Source of the DNA: DATNFP01 sp035606335
GTDB lineage: Bacteria; Bacteroidota; Bacteroidia; Chitinophagales; Chitinophagaceae
Assembly (NCBI GenBank): GCA_035606335.1
Contig: DATNFP010000110.1
Span: 1 to 22,546 of the forward strand
DNA: 22,546 nucleotides
Direction: 5' to 3'
Shown here: positions 7,551 through 15,768 of the stretch, piece by piece
Numbering within the stretch: the first letter of the stretch is position 1
Layout: every line of letters starts with the position of its first letter
The notes under the pieces: model-generated
What the model was told of the DNA's origin: nothing
The model's database searches: none
What the model saw: only the letters and a program-made list of their open reading frames with translations
Position numbers and translations under genes: made by a program

Positions 7551-8744
7551 ATGCCAAATATATCTCATCGTGGTACAATAATGCCACCTTCTCCAATCCG
7601 TAAATTAGTTCCTTATGCAGAGGCTGCCAAGAAACGGGGCACTACGGTATATCATTTGAATATAGGACAACCTGATATTGAAACTCCTCCGGCCATATTG
7701 GATGCTGTACGGCATACACATATGAAAGTGCTTGAATATAGTCATAGCGCCGGATTTGAAAGTTATAGGAAGAAATTGGTGGAATACTATAAACGTAATG
7801 GCATAGATGTCAACTATAATCAAATTATTGTCACAACAGGTGGTTCTGAGGCTATTTTATTTGGTATAATGAGCTGTCTTGATCCTGGTGATGAAATTAT
7901 TATACCTGAGCCATTTTATGCTAACTATAATGGCTTTGCAACAAGTGCGGGTGTTAAAGTTGTGCCTATACATTCAGGTATAGATAGCGGATTTGCTTTG
8001 CCTCCGATAGATGCATTTGAAAAAGCTGTTACAGCAAAAACGAAAGCAATATTGATCTGTAACCCAAACAATCCTACTGGGTATCTGTATAGCAAAGAGG
8101 AATTGCTTGTACTCAAAGAAATATGTTTGAAACACAATTTATTTCTTTTTAGCGATGAGGCATATAGGGAATTTTGTTATGATGGCGAAAAGCATATTTC
8201 AGCTATGACGCTTGAGGGTATGGAACAAAATGTGATTCTAATGGATACTATCTCCAAACGCTATAGTGCATGCGGTGGTCGCATCGGGGCATTTGTCACA
8301 AAAAACCAACAAGTGCTTGACGCCGCAATGAAATTTGCGCAGGCACGATTAAGTCCTCCTTCTTTTGCCCAGATATTAGGGGAAGCAGCCGTTGATTTGC
8401 CTGCAAATTATTTCGACGAAATGCATGCAGAGTATACATCACGTCGCGACCTATTGGTAAAACGTCTGCAAGCTATGGATGGTGTTATTTGCCCTTTGCC
8501 CAGAGGTGCATTTTATGCTATGGCTAAGCTGCCTGTAGATAACAGTGAAAAATTCTGTCAATGGCTGCTTGAAGAGTTTTCTCATAACGGAGCTACTGTT
8601 ATGATGGCGCCCGCAGCAGGATTTTATGCTACTCCCGGTAGAGGCAAAGACGAAGTGCGCCTTGCTTATGTATTGAATAAGGACGATATCAATGCTGCAA
8701 TGGATTGTCTTGAAGCTGCATTGAAGACATATAATAAGAAATAA
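7551..8744 (+). CDS. Class I/II PLP-dependent aminotransferase (aspartate aminotransferase family)
   Basis: A 397-residue fold-type I aminotransferase. Landmarks are YHLNIGQPDIETP (34-46), TTGGSEA (95-101), NPNNPTG (171-177), SDEAYREF with Asp202 and Tyr205, and SKRYSACGGRIG. The last holds the Schiff-base Lys236 and the Arg244 that binds the phosphate, and a C-terminal RLAY-like segment is also present (VRLAYV). These fit the aspartate/aromatic/alanine aminotransferase subgroup; the amino donor cannot be fixed. I kept the ATG at 7551 rather than Met11 because the MPNISHRG segment before MPPSPIRKL looks like the usual family N-terminus. It is monocistronic, between two hairpin terminators. 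Confidence 0.9.
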   Translation: MPNISHRGTIMPPSPIRKLVPYAEAAKKRGTTVYHLNIGQPDIETPPAILDAVRHTHMKVLEYSHSAGFESYRKKLVEYYKRNGIDVNYNQIIVTTGGSEAILFGIMSCLDPGDEIIIPEPFYANYNGFATSAGVKVVPIHSGIDSGFALPPIDAFEKAVTAKTKAILICNPNNPTGYLYSKEELLVLKEICLKHNLFLFSDEAYREFCYDGEKHISAMTLEGMEQNVILMDTISKRYSACGGRIGAFVTKNQQVLDAAMKFAQARLSPPSFAQILGEAAVDLPANYFDEMHAEYTSRRDLLVKRLQAMDGVICPLPRGAFYAMAKLPVDNSEKFCQWLLEEFSHNGATVMMAPAAGFYATPGRGKDEVRLAYVLNKDDINAAMDCLEAALKTYNKK

Positions 8745-8765
8745 TAGGGAATCATAAAGCCTTCT

Positions 8766-8794
8766 ATAAAAGCCACCTCTTTGGTGGCTTTTAT
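8766..8794. terminator. Bidirectional hairpin terminator
   Basis: A perfect 12-bp inverted repeat, ATAAAAGCCACC (8766-8777) and GGTGGCTTTTAT (8783-8794), with a 5-nt loop. It ends the aminotransferase (plus) and adenine deaminase (minus) transcripts. It overlaps the adenine deaminase stop codon at 8791-8793. Confidence 0.9.
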
Positions 8795-10431
8795 CTTATT
8801 TCAACATTTGTAAATTCAAATTTGTTTCCATCAAATAGTCCTTTATCACTAAGTTTTAGAGAGGGTATCACCAGCAATGCCATAAATGATAACGTCATAA
8901 ACGGCGCGCGAAGGGTAGTCCCTAATTCTTTTGCCTTTTTATCAATTTGAGCATACTGTTCAGCGACATTATATCCATCGTCACCAGACATTAATCCTGC
9001 TATAGGTAATGGCATATAGATAACATTATTTTCATTTTCTGCAACAGCAATTCCTCCTTTGCATTCAATCAATTTATTTACTGCAGCGCATATAGATGCG
9101 TCATCTACTCCAACTGCAATGATATTATGGCAATCATGTGCTACGGTAGAAGCTAATGCTCCATGTTTCAATCCAAAGTTTTTTATAAAAGCTGTCGCTA
9201 TGGGAGTGTTATTTTGATAGCGGTTTACAACTGCTATTTTAAGTATGTCCTTTTCAGTATCGCTAACGATGTAGCCCTCTATTGTCTTAGCTGGAAGGTG
9301 TAATTGGTTTGTTACTAATTGCCCTTCTATTGCTTCAATAACCCGTATTTCTGTTGCTCCTGAACTTTTTACGGCAAAGTCATTTTTGCTTTTTGCTTCA
9401 ATATTAAAATTATTGATTAACCCTGCTTGCAAATGAGGTAATAATGTTTTGCCATTCTCCGCCACTAATTTGCCATCTATATATGTCTTCAATACTCCTA
9501 ATTGTTGCAGATCGTTCACAACAATAAAATCTGCAGAGTCGTTTTCTCTTAGCAATCCTACCGATAAATTATAATGTATTGCAGGATTGATACAAGCCGC
9601 TCTTAAAACGTCAAACAAATCATAACCTTTTTTCAACGCTCTCTTTACAAGCTCATTAATGTGTCCTAAAATTAGCTCATCAGGATGTTTATCATCACTA
9701 CAAAACATCACCTTATCCGGGTGTAGCTTTATTAGATCTGCTAATGCTTCAAAATTTTTGGCAGCACTTCCTTCGCGTATTATGATGTGCATGCCTGAAT
9801 TTACTTTATCAAGTGCTTCTTCCAGGGTAAAGCATTCATGATCTGTAGATATTCCTGCTGAGGCATATGCTTTTGCGGATTCTCCCTTTAATCCCGGCGC
9901 ATGTCCATCAACTGGTTTGTTGATTTTTTTTGCGGCAATAATTTTCGCCAGCACCTCAGGATCTTTGTTTAAAACACCGGGATAATTCATCATTTCCGAC
10001 AAATACCAGATGTCATTGTCCTGGAGTAGTTCAGAAACACTTGCTGCGTTCAGCTCAGCACCGGCGGTCTCAAAAAAAGTAGCTGGGACACATGAAGGTG
10101 CTCCAAAGAAAATCTTGAAAGGCGTTTGCTTACTATTATTGATCATATAGGTTACTCCTTCTCTCCCATTCACATTCGCTATTTCATGAGGATCGGATAC
10201 AGTGGCAATGGTACCATGTGTTACTGCGAGTCTCGCAAATTCTGTGGGTACGAGCATCGAGCTTTCTATATGCACATGAGCATCTATAAAGCCTGGCAAT
10301 AAATATTGTTCAGGAGCCTTGGTAATTTCTTTTATGGCTGTTATTATATTGCTTGAAACAGTTATTTCTGCAGGATATATGCGTCTTTTAAAAAGGTCAA
10401 CAAGTTGCCCTGTAATAGTAAATGATTGCAT
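8791..10431 (-). CDS. ade: Adenine deaminase
   Basis: Deaminates adenine to hypoxanthine and ammonia in purine salvage. The sequence is an amidohydrolase of the AdeC type. It has the metal-binding HxH motif in LPGFIDAHVHIESSM (His52 and His54 from this start), TVSDPHEIANVNG, the DGHAPGL and DHECFTLEEA motifs, and FCSDDKHPDEL. The C-terminal AdeC domain contains VAHDCHNIIAVGVDD. Length (546) fits the family. I start at the ATG at 10431; the open frame reaches a TTG at 10437 that adds only two residues. The truncated haemoglobin gene lies 36 nt upstream on the same strand, so the two may be cotranscribed, but a -7 box right before this start suggests its own promoter. Confidence 0.93.
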   Translation of the reverse strand: MQSFTITGQLVDLFKRRIYPAEITVSSNIITAIKEITKAPEQYLLPGFIDAHVHIESSMLVPTEFARLAVTHGTIATVSDPHEIANVNGREGVTYMINNSKQTPFKIFFGAPSCVPATFFETAGAELNAASVSELLQDNDIWYLSEMMNYPGVLNKDPEVLAKIIAAKKINKPVDGHAPGLKGESAKAYASAGISTDHECFTLEEALDKVNSGMHIIIREGSAAKNFEALADLIKLHPDKVMFCSDDKHPDELILGHINELVKRALKKGYDLFDVLRAACINPAIHYNLSVGLLRENDSADFIVVNDLQQLGVLKTYIDGKLVAENGKTLLPHLQAGLINNFNIEAKSKNDFAVKSSGATEIRVIEAIEGQLVTNQLHLPAKTIEGYIVSDTEKDILKIAVVNRYQNNTPIATAFIKNFGLKHGALASTVAHDCHNIIAVGVDDASICAAVNKLIECKGGIAVAENENNVIYMPLPIAGLMSGDDGYNVAEQYAQIDKKAKELGTTLRAPFMTLSFMALLVIPSLKLSDKGLFDGNKFEFTNVEIR

Positions 10432-10434
10432 ACT

Positions 10435-10442
10435 CAAATTTA
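10435..10442 (-). promoter_or_regulatory. -7 box (TAAATTTG) abutting the adenine deaminase start
   Basis: An exact TAnnTTTG on the minus strand, only 3 nt before the ATG at 10431. No -33 TTTG at standard spacing. This is the closest of four such cases in the window, and transcription from it would make a leaderless mRNA. Confidence 0.4.
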
Positions 10443-10467
10443 ATAAGCCAAAACTGGAAAAGAAGAA

Positions 10468-10863
10468 TTATAAGATTGTTTTGCCTTCCCGCGCCCACGA
10501 CACCTTGTAGCTAATAAGGTCCATCATCAGCTTTGCACGTTTCTTAGCTTCTTCTGCTATGGATCCAGTAAATAATTCATCTACTGTTTCTGTCCATAGC
10601 AAAATCCATTTTGCATAATGCTTGTCTTCAAGATGTATCTTACGGTCTATTTCCATATGTTTTTTAACAGGATTGCCTGTATAACCCGGAACACCTAATA
10701 GGATTGTCTCCCAAAACTGATACATGATTGGTAAATGATGTGACCAATCGTTGCCAATAATGTTTAAGAAAATAGGACCTATATCATTATCCTTTTTCAC
10801 TTTGTCATAAAATGAATTGACTAATTGTTCAATGTCACTTCTATCTTGTATATCAGTATTCAT
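10468..10863 (-). CDS. Group III truncated haemoglobin
   Basis: A 131-residue haem protein of the 2-on-2 globin family, group III (the Campylobacter Ctb type). Such proteins bind O2 or NO and are linked to microaerobic life or nitrosative stress. The pattern fits: Tyr19 at the B10 position, His42/His43 near E7, and a YTGNPVKKH segment whose His69 I take as the proximal ligand. After it come a second conserved histidine region (KIHLEDKHYAKW), Trp86 at G8 and TVDELFTGSIAEEAKKRA. The assignment of individual ligands is by eye. There is no partner reductase nearby. It is cotranscribed or closely linked with adenine deaminase and diverges from the sensor kinase. Confidence 0.9.
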   Translation of the reverse strand: MNTDIQDRSDIEQLVNSFYDKVKKDNDIGPIFLNIIGNDWSHHLPIMYQFWETILLGVPGYTGNPVKKHMEIDRKIHLEDKHYAKWILLWTETVDELFTGSIAEEAKKRAKLMMDLISYKVSWAREGKTIL

Positions 10864-10898
10864 CTTATTATAGTATTTTAGTTTGTAAAACTGCTCTG

Positions 10899-10906
10899 CA
10901 AAGTTA
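10899..10906 (-). promoter_or_regulatory. -7 box (TAACTTTG) of the truncated haemoglobin gene
   Basis: An exact TAnnTTTG on the minus strand, 35 nt before the ATG at 10863. The nearest upstream TTTG (10932-10935) is at 25 bp, slightly beyond the usual range. Confidence 0.4.
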
Positions 10907-10950
10907 CAATTAAGCTACATTAGAGGTTTGCCAAATGCCTGATTAAACAA

Positions 10951-13900
10951 ATGACCAGAAGGCTTATTTTATTCATATTATTTGTAATGTTTTATGCAGA
11001 GGCATTTGCTGTAGCTGATACAACTCATGTATTACGTTTTAATATAGACAATGGGTTCCCATCTAATAATGTCTATAGCTTGGTGCAGGACAACACTGGA
11101 TATCTTTGGTTTTGCACCGATAATGGAGTTGTAAAATATAACGGTTATTCTTTCAAAATATTTAATACCTCAAATAGTCTTCCTTCAAACGATGTATGGA
11201 AATTATCTGTGGACAGTAGTAATAGAATATGGCTTTGTTCTCATGCTTACCAAATAGGATATATAAAAAATGATAAATACACCTCCATCATTAAGTTGAA
11301 TAGGATAGGTTATCCTGATCATTTGGAAGTATATGGAGATACTGTAAGGTTCCTGCTACGCGATAAATATATTCACATTATTACGGCCACAGACTCTGTT
11401 GTCAATGTCAAGACCATCAAAGACTTACATATGTTCACATTTGGCCCTTTAATAGATGAAAGAAATAACATATTTGGAATAAAGTTTTCACAGTTATATG
11501 AAGGAAAATTAACTGACTCAATTATCAGGTTCAGGTTTAGGTGTTCTTTACCAAAGCAAATTATAGCAGATGAATATCTGCCTGGGGACTTCTTTATTTT
11601 TAATCATTTTGTTTATAGGATAGGAGGGAAAAGATTGCAATTCATTGATTTGAACAATTGCGAAATCAGGGAAATTACTTTTTCTGATATGGGAGGGAAT
11701 AAAACAGAAAATTTTTATACTTCGGCATATAATGGAGATTCAGTTCAATTTATAACAAACAAAGCCATTTATTCATTTGATAGTAACGCTGTATTAAAGA
11801 GAAGGACAAGCTTCAACACTACATTAAAAACCACATCACAGGTGTCCTGGTTATTTGTTGATAATTTTAAAAATAGCTGGTACGCAACAACATTAGATGG
11901 TTGCTTTGGCTATTTAAGAAATTCGGGTTTGTTTAATCTTAATAAAAAATATGATCCTTTGTTTGAGACAAAATGCGTTGGGGTTGGGGAAAACGGATAT
12001 ACATATTGGTGGGATAAAAAAAAGTTTTTTCTATACAAAATAGATTCAAATAATCACATTGAGAAAAGCGCTTTTCCCAATAATATTATAATGAGAGGGG
12101 TTGGGGAAGGACAGAACGATGAACTTCTGCTGGCAAGTAATACTATTTTACTAGCATATAAAAATTACGCGTTTCATAACCTTTTAAATGATTTCAAATT
12201 CAAACACTTTTTCAAGATTATGAATTTGGTAGACACATTAGAATTTAAAGATTCCACACAAATTAATATTCTTTTTCAGAATGGCAGACGCATCAGACAA
12301 ATAGATAGCACACAATTTCTGATATTAGGAGTGAATAGTTTAAGTGTTTTGACTTTCAAGGACAGTATCGCCTATTGTAATATACTTGATGAAGAAAGGT
12401 ATACTAATGTAACTTATGATAGCGGTTCTGGAAATTTTATTATTTACAATGTAAACAAGATATTATTATACAATAAAACAACATCTAAGATATTAAAGAT
12501 AGAGCCTGAGTTTCTAAATATTTTCAAGATAAATTCAATCATTAACATTAGAGCAGACAGGCATGCAAATGTCTATATATTATACAATCAAGGTTTGTTC
12601 TTGTATAATTACAAGCTGAATAGGTGCCTTTATATACATTGTCCGTTCGACCTATCAAATTCACTGATGCAAGTAAATGATGGGATATTATATATAGCAG
12701 GCATGTTCGGTATAGCCTATGCCAAAATAAGTGGTCCGTTATCTATAAGTGACTTCAGCATAGCGCCTAACAGTAAGTTATTATATTATAAGTATATCTC
12801 TGATTTTATTATAAATAAAAATAAACAAATTTTTATAAATACAGATAAAGGGCTTTATACCTTTTCTACTAACGCCTTATTATCAAACAACAATCTATTT
12901 AAATCTACAGACCCGAATTTTATAAGGCTTGTGCTTAATTACCCAACGCAGCGTAGCATTAAAAATGGTGATACCTTAAAGATTAATGAGAGGATTCAAA
13001 ATATAGAATTAGATGCTATTAATTTCTTAGGAAGTGGTAATGTAAAGTTTCTATATGCCATCGAAGGTCACAACACTGTGTGGCAACAAAATGCTTCGGG
13101 TGAAGTTTTTATAGGCAATTTAAAACCCAATATTTATTATAAAGTAAAATGCATTGTTAAAGATGATCTGTGGGAGAGCAGAGAAACAGATTTTTATTTA
13201 TATATCCCTCCGCTTTGGTGGCAAACCAGAACTGCCAAAAGCATTTTCTGGATAAGCGGTAGTCTTGTTGTAATAATTTTTATTCTTGCAATTATCCTCT
13301 TAACAAGGTTCATTGTTGCTCGCTCTAATGAAAAAAAGCGCATACTTACAGAATTGGAACTACGTGCTATCTATGCGCAGATAAATCCTCATTTTATTTT
13401 TAACACACTTAGTAGCGCGCTTTTCTTCATTAATAAAAAACGTTTCGACGATGCATATGTACATGTAAATAAATTTTCCCGTTTGTTACGTGCGTACATA
13501 AAATCATCCCAGGACAGGTATATTACTTTGGCTGAAGAAATTGAAATGCTTAAAAACTTTATTGAGCTTCAGAAAACGAGATTTGAAGAAAAATTTAATT
13601 ACCAGATAATAGTAGATAACAAAGTACCCATTAAAAGTATTAAAATACCGTCTTTACTATTACAGCCATTAGTAGAAAATGCAATTAATCATGGATTGTT
13701 TCATAAAAAAGGTGAAGGGCTTTTAATATTAAAATTCCTGCAGGGAGAAAATAGCAAAGAGTTAATTTGCATTATAGATGACAATGGTGTAGGAAGGGTT
13801 AAAGCTCGCGAGATAAAAAAGGCCAGTGCTGTTCAAAATGAATCGTATGGAACTAAGTTGACTAAACAATTGATTGATATTTTTAAAAAATACGAGCATA

Positions 13901-13992
13901 TGGATATTTACCTGGAATACATTGATAAAGAATTGCCCGAGACAGGTACCATAGTAAAACTAACCCTAAAAAATATTAACTATGTTGCCTGA
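10951..13992 (+). CDS. Two-component sensor histidine kinase with periplasmic propeller and Y_Y_Y domain (LytS/His_kinase type)
   Basis: A 1013-residue membrane sensor. Order of parts: signal peptide (about 1-20), a long periplasmic region with two-component-propeller blades (for example GYLWFCTDNGVVKYNGYSF, SNRIWLCSH, DKGLYTFSTN), and a Y_Y_Y-like domain (about 680-757). One transmembrane helix (about 764-786) and a cytoplasmic kinase follow. The kinase is the His_kinase/LytS class: QINPHFIFNTLSS with phosphorylated His814, PLVENAINHG with Asn910 (N box), and DDNGVG at 943-948 (G box). Several blades are hard to recognise, so the propeller looks degenerate. The signal it senses is unknown. 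Its last 11 bases overlap the LytTR regulator gene, its obvious partner. Confidence 0.92.
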   Translation: MTRRLILFILFVMFYAEAFAVADTTHVLRFNIDNGFPSNNVYSLVQDNTGYLWFCTDNGVVKYNGYSFKIFNTSNSLPSNDVWKLSVDSSNRIWLCSHAYQIGYIKNDKYTSIIKLNRIGYPDHLEVYGDTVRFLLRDKYIHIITATDSVVNVKTIKDLHMFTFGPLIDERNNIFGIKFSQLYEGKLTDSIIRFRFRCSLPKQIIADEYLPGDFFIFNHFVYRIGGKRLQFIDLNNCEIREITFSDMGGNKTENFYTSAYNGDSVQFITNKAIYSFDSNAVLKRRTSFNTTLKTTSQVSWLFVDNFKNSWYATTLDGCFGYLRNSGLFNLNKKYDPLFETKCVGVGENGYTYWWDKKKFFLYKIDSNNHIEKSAFPNNIIMRGVGEGQNDELLLASNTILLAYKNYAFHNLLNDFKFKHFFKIMNLVDTLEFKDSTQINILFQNGRRIRQIDSTQFLILGVNSLSVLTFKDSIAYCNILDEERYTNVTYDSGSGNFIIYNVNKILLYNKTTSKILKIEPEFLNIFKINSIINIRADRHANVYILYNQGLFLYNYKLNRCLYIHCPFDLSNSLMQVNDGILYIAGMFGIAYAKISGPLSISDFSIAPNSKLLYYKYISDFIINKNKQIFINTDKGLYTFSTNALLSNNNLFKSTDPNFIRLVLNYPTQRSIKNGDTLKINERIQNIELDAINFLGSGNVKFLYAIEGHNTVWQQNASGEVFIGNLKPNIYYKVKCIVKDDLWESRETDFYLYIPPLWWQTRTAKSIFWISGSLVVIIFILAIILLTRFIVARSNEKKRILTELELRAIYAQINPHFIFNTLSSALFFINKKRFDDAYVHVNKFSRLLRAYIKSSQDRYITLAEEIEMLKNFIELQKTRFEEKFNYQIIVDNKVPIKSIKIPSLLLQPLVENAINHGLFHKKGEGLLILKFLQGENSKELICIIDDNGVGRVKAREIKKASAVQNESYGTKLTKQLIDIFKKYEHMDIYLEYIDKELPETGTIVKLTLKNINYVA

Positions 13993-14752
13993 TATAAGCT
14001 GTGTAATTATAGATGATGAACCCAAAGCCATAGATGTTTTGCAACAAAGACTGAATGTGCTTTTCCCCAACATAAAAATTCTTGGAACATTTACCGAATG
14101 GAGAAAGGGATTAGAAATGCTCCGCAACACAAAGGTTGATTTGTTGTTTTTAGATATATCTATGCCTGAAAAAACAGGTATTGATCTGCTTAAATTATTT
14201 CCATCTATTTCTTTTCAGATCATATTAGTAACAGCTCATTCGCATTTTGCTTTAGATGCCATAAAGTTTTCCGTTGCGGGCTATGTATTAAAACCTATTG
14301 ATGATTATGAGCTTTCATTTGCCGTAATGAAAGCATTAGATAGGATTAAAGGTATTAGTGCAACTAACGTAACAACTGAAACAGATAATAATAACAACAC
14401 ACTAAAAATTGGCATACCCAATCCTAAGGGTATTGATTATTTGAATACAGAGGATATTTTATATTTTGAAAGTATTAATAAGTATACTAAGGTCGTTACG
14501 ATGGAGTATAGTGTCATAAGCTCATATAATTTGGCAGAGTTTAAAAAGATATTAGATAGTAAGTTTTTCTTCCAGATACACCGTTCTTTTATAATAAATT
14601 TATATCATGTCCGCCGCTATGAAACATCAGGTGTCTTAATTATGGAGGATAATACACAAATACCTGTTTCTAAAAATGTTAGGAACGATTTTATGCTTGC
14701 TTTTAGTAAAATAAGTAAAATAGCAGGTTTTAAACCCAAAAATAATGACTGA
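13982..14752 (+). CDS. LytTR-family response regulator
   Basis: A 256-residue DNA-binding response regulator. The receiver domain (about 4-120) has acidic-pocket Asp11/Asp12, phosphoacceptor Asp58 in LLFLDISMPEKTG, Thr84 and Lys104 in YVLKPID. A short Asn/Thr-rich linker precedes the LytTR domain (about 150-250): IDYLNTEDILYFESINKY, FFQIHRSFIINL and MEDNTQIPVSKNVRNDF. LytTR domains bind pairs of short direct repeats about two helical turns apart. Its start lies 11 nt inside the kinase gene, so the pair is translationally coupled. A 21-bp-period repeat begins right after its stop codon. No obvious regulated gene follows. Confidence 0.93.
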   Translation: MLPDISCVIIDDEPKAIDVLQQRLNVLFPNIKILGTFTEWRKGLEMLRNTKVDLLFLDISMPEKTGIDLLKLFPSISFQIILVTAHSHFALDAIKFSVAGYVLKPIDDYELSFAVMKALDRIKGISATNVTTETDNNNNTLKIGIPNPKGIDYLNTEDILYFESINKYTKVVTMEYSVISSYNLAEFKKILDSKFFFQIHRSFIINLYHVRRYETSGVLIMEDNTQIPVSKNVRNDFMLAFSKISKIAGFKPKNND

Positions 14753-14753
14753 T

Positions 14754-14816
14754 AAAAAACCGTTCGTCGGATAGAAACGTACTTTCGTCTAATCAAAACG
14801 TATTTTCGGCAAATGG
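14754..14816 (+). repeat. 21-bp-period direct repeats, candidate LytTR operator
   Basis: Two adjacent 21-bp units (14763-14783 and 14784-14804) agree at 16 of 21 positions, sharing TTCGTC, AT and AAACGTA in register. A third partial unit starts at 14805 (TTCGGC..AAT), and a remnant (AAAAAACCG) precedes the first at 14754. The core words recur at exactly 21 bp, matching the spacing reported for LytTR-type operators (AgrA, ComE). The array starts 1 nt after the LytTR gene's stop codon. The repeat is seen directly; the operator role is inferred. Confidence 0.6.
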
Positions 14817-14820
14817 TGGA

Positions 14821-14850
14821 TTTGTGTTTGAGTTCCTTTTTCTTTCTTTG
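14821..14850 (+). promoter_or_regulatory. Weak promoter-like sequence after the 21-bp repeats
   Basis: TTTG at 14821-14824, an 18-bp spacer and TTTCTTTG at 14843-14850 (one mismatch to TAnnTTTG, at a conserved base). It stands just downstream of the repeat array, where an activator-dependent promoter would be. No gene of ordinary size follows on this strand. Confidence 0.2.
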
Positions 14851-14963
14851 TCAAGAGATTATAAAAATGATATTTCACCAGAGATATCGAAAATCTCAAA
14901 AACGTCCGGTCAGCCCCTAAGGAACCCAAATATATAAACCTCATTTATACTTATACCCATAAG

Positions 14964-15023
14964 TGCTGAAATTTGGTTAATATTACTCTGAGAGGAAATA
15001 TTATCATTTTTCAGCATTTTTTT
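14964..15023 (+). terminator. Possible terminator with a long loop
   Basis: TGCTGAAA (14964-14971) pairs with TTTCAGCA (15009-15016), followed by seven T (15017-15023). The 37-nt loop can fold further through AATATT repeats. It would end plus-strand transcription from the regulator gene, or from a transcript starting near 14857, before the convergent LUD gene. Confidence 0.45.
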
Positions 15024-15027
15024 GGCC

Positions 15028-15690
15028 TTACCAGGCGTTCACATACAGGCAAAAGACCTCGGCAGGACCGTGAACACCTACCACTAATGTCTTTTCTATA
15101 TCGGCAGTGCGGCTGGGGCCTGTATTAAGATTAATCATAGAAGGAAGCTCATTATTATATCGTTGTTTCAATAGCCTAATGCCATCCTCAACGTCATAAA
15201 CGATCTGGTTGGCATAAGCTACGATTATATGAATAGGATAAAAAACAGGGGCGGTACGGCCCATATACTGATGGCTGCTGAATAAGACGGATCCTGTACG
15301 CGATATCAAAGCTTCACATCCGGTAATGCATGCATCTGCATTTTCTTCTTTAGGATCCGTTAATTGCAGAATGTCAATCTTGTTGTTGTGAAGCAGATTT
15401 ATCAACCTCTTATCAGAACATAAAAGTTGTTTCCAAGCACGGCTCTCATAAAGGGTTTGAATGTTATCAATTAATTCCTGCTCGTTGTCACAAAAAACAA
15501 ATTTGCCGCCGAGCTTGATGAACTCATTGGCGAATTTTTCTTCTATTGTAAGATCATCTTTGTCGTATACAGATTTTATTTGTTCCTTATCTACTTCCGG
15601 AAATGGCGTAGGCACAGCTTGCTCATTCAAGGCTGTCCTGATCTTGTTTAAGATGCTTTCTTTTGATTTAGAAGTTTTGAATGTTTGCAT
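15028..15690 (-). CDS. LUD-domain protein (LutC/YkgG family)
   Basis: A 220-residue LUD-domain protein of the LutC type. In the classical LutABC system LutC takes part in lactate oxidation, but no LutA or LutB is present here and solitary copies are of uncertain role. The domain is recognisable from GCEALISRTGSVLF, then MGRTAPVFYPIHIIVA and LNTGPSRTADIEKTLVVGVHGP near the C-terminus. I start at the ATG at 15690 (MQTFKTSKSKESIL). The frame is open to an ATG at 15741, but that start lies inside the ftsH terminator hairpin and would be read as MNIPHRFF, which looks unlike the family. It lies downstream of ftsH on the same strand. Confidence 0.88.
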   Translation of the reverse strand: MQTFKTSKSKESILNKIRTALNEQAVPTPFPEVDKEQIKSVYDKDDLTIEEKFANEFIKLGGKFVFCDNEQELIDNIQTLYESRAWKQLLCSDKRLINLLHNNKIDILQLTDPKEENADACITGCEALISRTGSVLFSSHQYMGRTAPVFYPIHIIVAYANQIVYDVEDGIRLLKQRYNNELPSMINLNTGPSRTADIEKTLVVGVHGPAEVFCLYVNAW

Positions 15691-15710
15691 CCGACCTTTG
15701 AAAATTAACT

Positions 15711-15718
15711 CAAAAATA
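15711..15718 (-). promoter_or_regulatory. -7 box (TATTTTTG) of the LUD gene
   Basis: An exact TAnnTTTG on the minus strand, 20 nt before the LUD ATG at 15690. It overlaps the T-rich end of the ftsH terminator. There is no -33 TTTG at standard distance, where the hairpin sits. Confidence 0.4.
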
Positions 15719-15752
15719 AAAAAGCGATGAGGAATATTCATCGCTTTTTTAT
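15716..15752 (-). terminator. Terminator after ftsH
   Basis: A 15-bp perfect inverted repeat (15716-15730 with 15738-15752) with core GCGATGA / TCATCGC, a 7-nt loop and A/T flanks. On the minus strand a T-run follows the stem. It lies 17 nt after the ftsH stop codon and before the LUD gene. Confidence 0.85.
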
Positions 15753-15768
15753 ATATATTATTTTTTTA

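Noticed and set aside
10951..13992. Hybrid two-component system (single-chain) of the Bacteroides polysaccharide type
   Set aside because: The protein ends after the LytS-type kinase core; there is no receiver or AraC domain, and the regulator is a separate LytTR gene.
15691..15741. 17-residue N-terminal extension of the LUD protein
   Set aside because: It starts inside the ftsH terminator hairpin and upstream of the predicted transcript start, and does not resemble the family.
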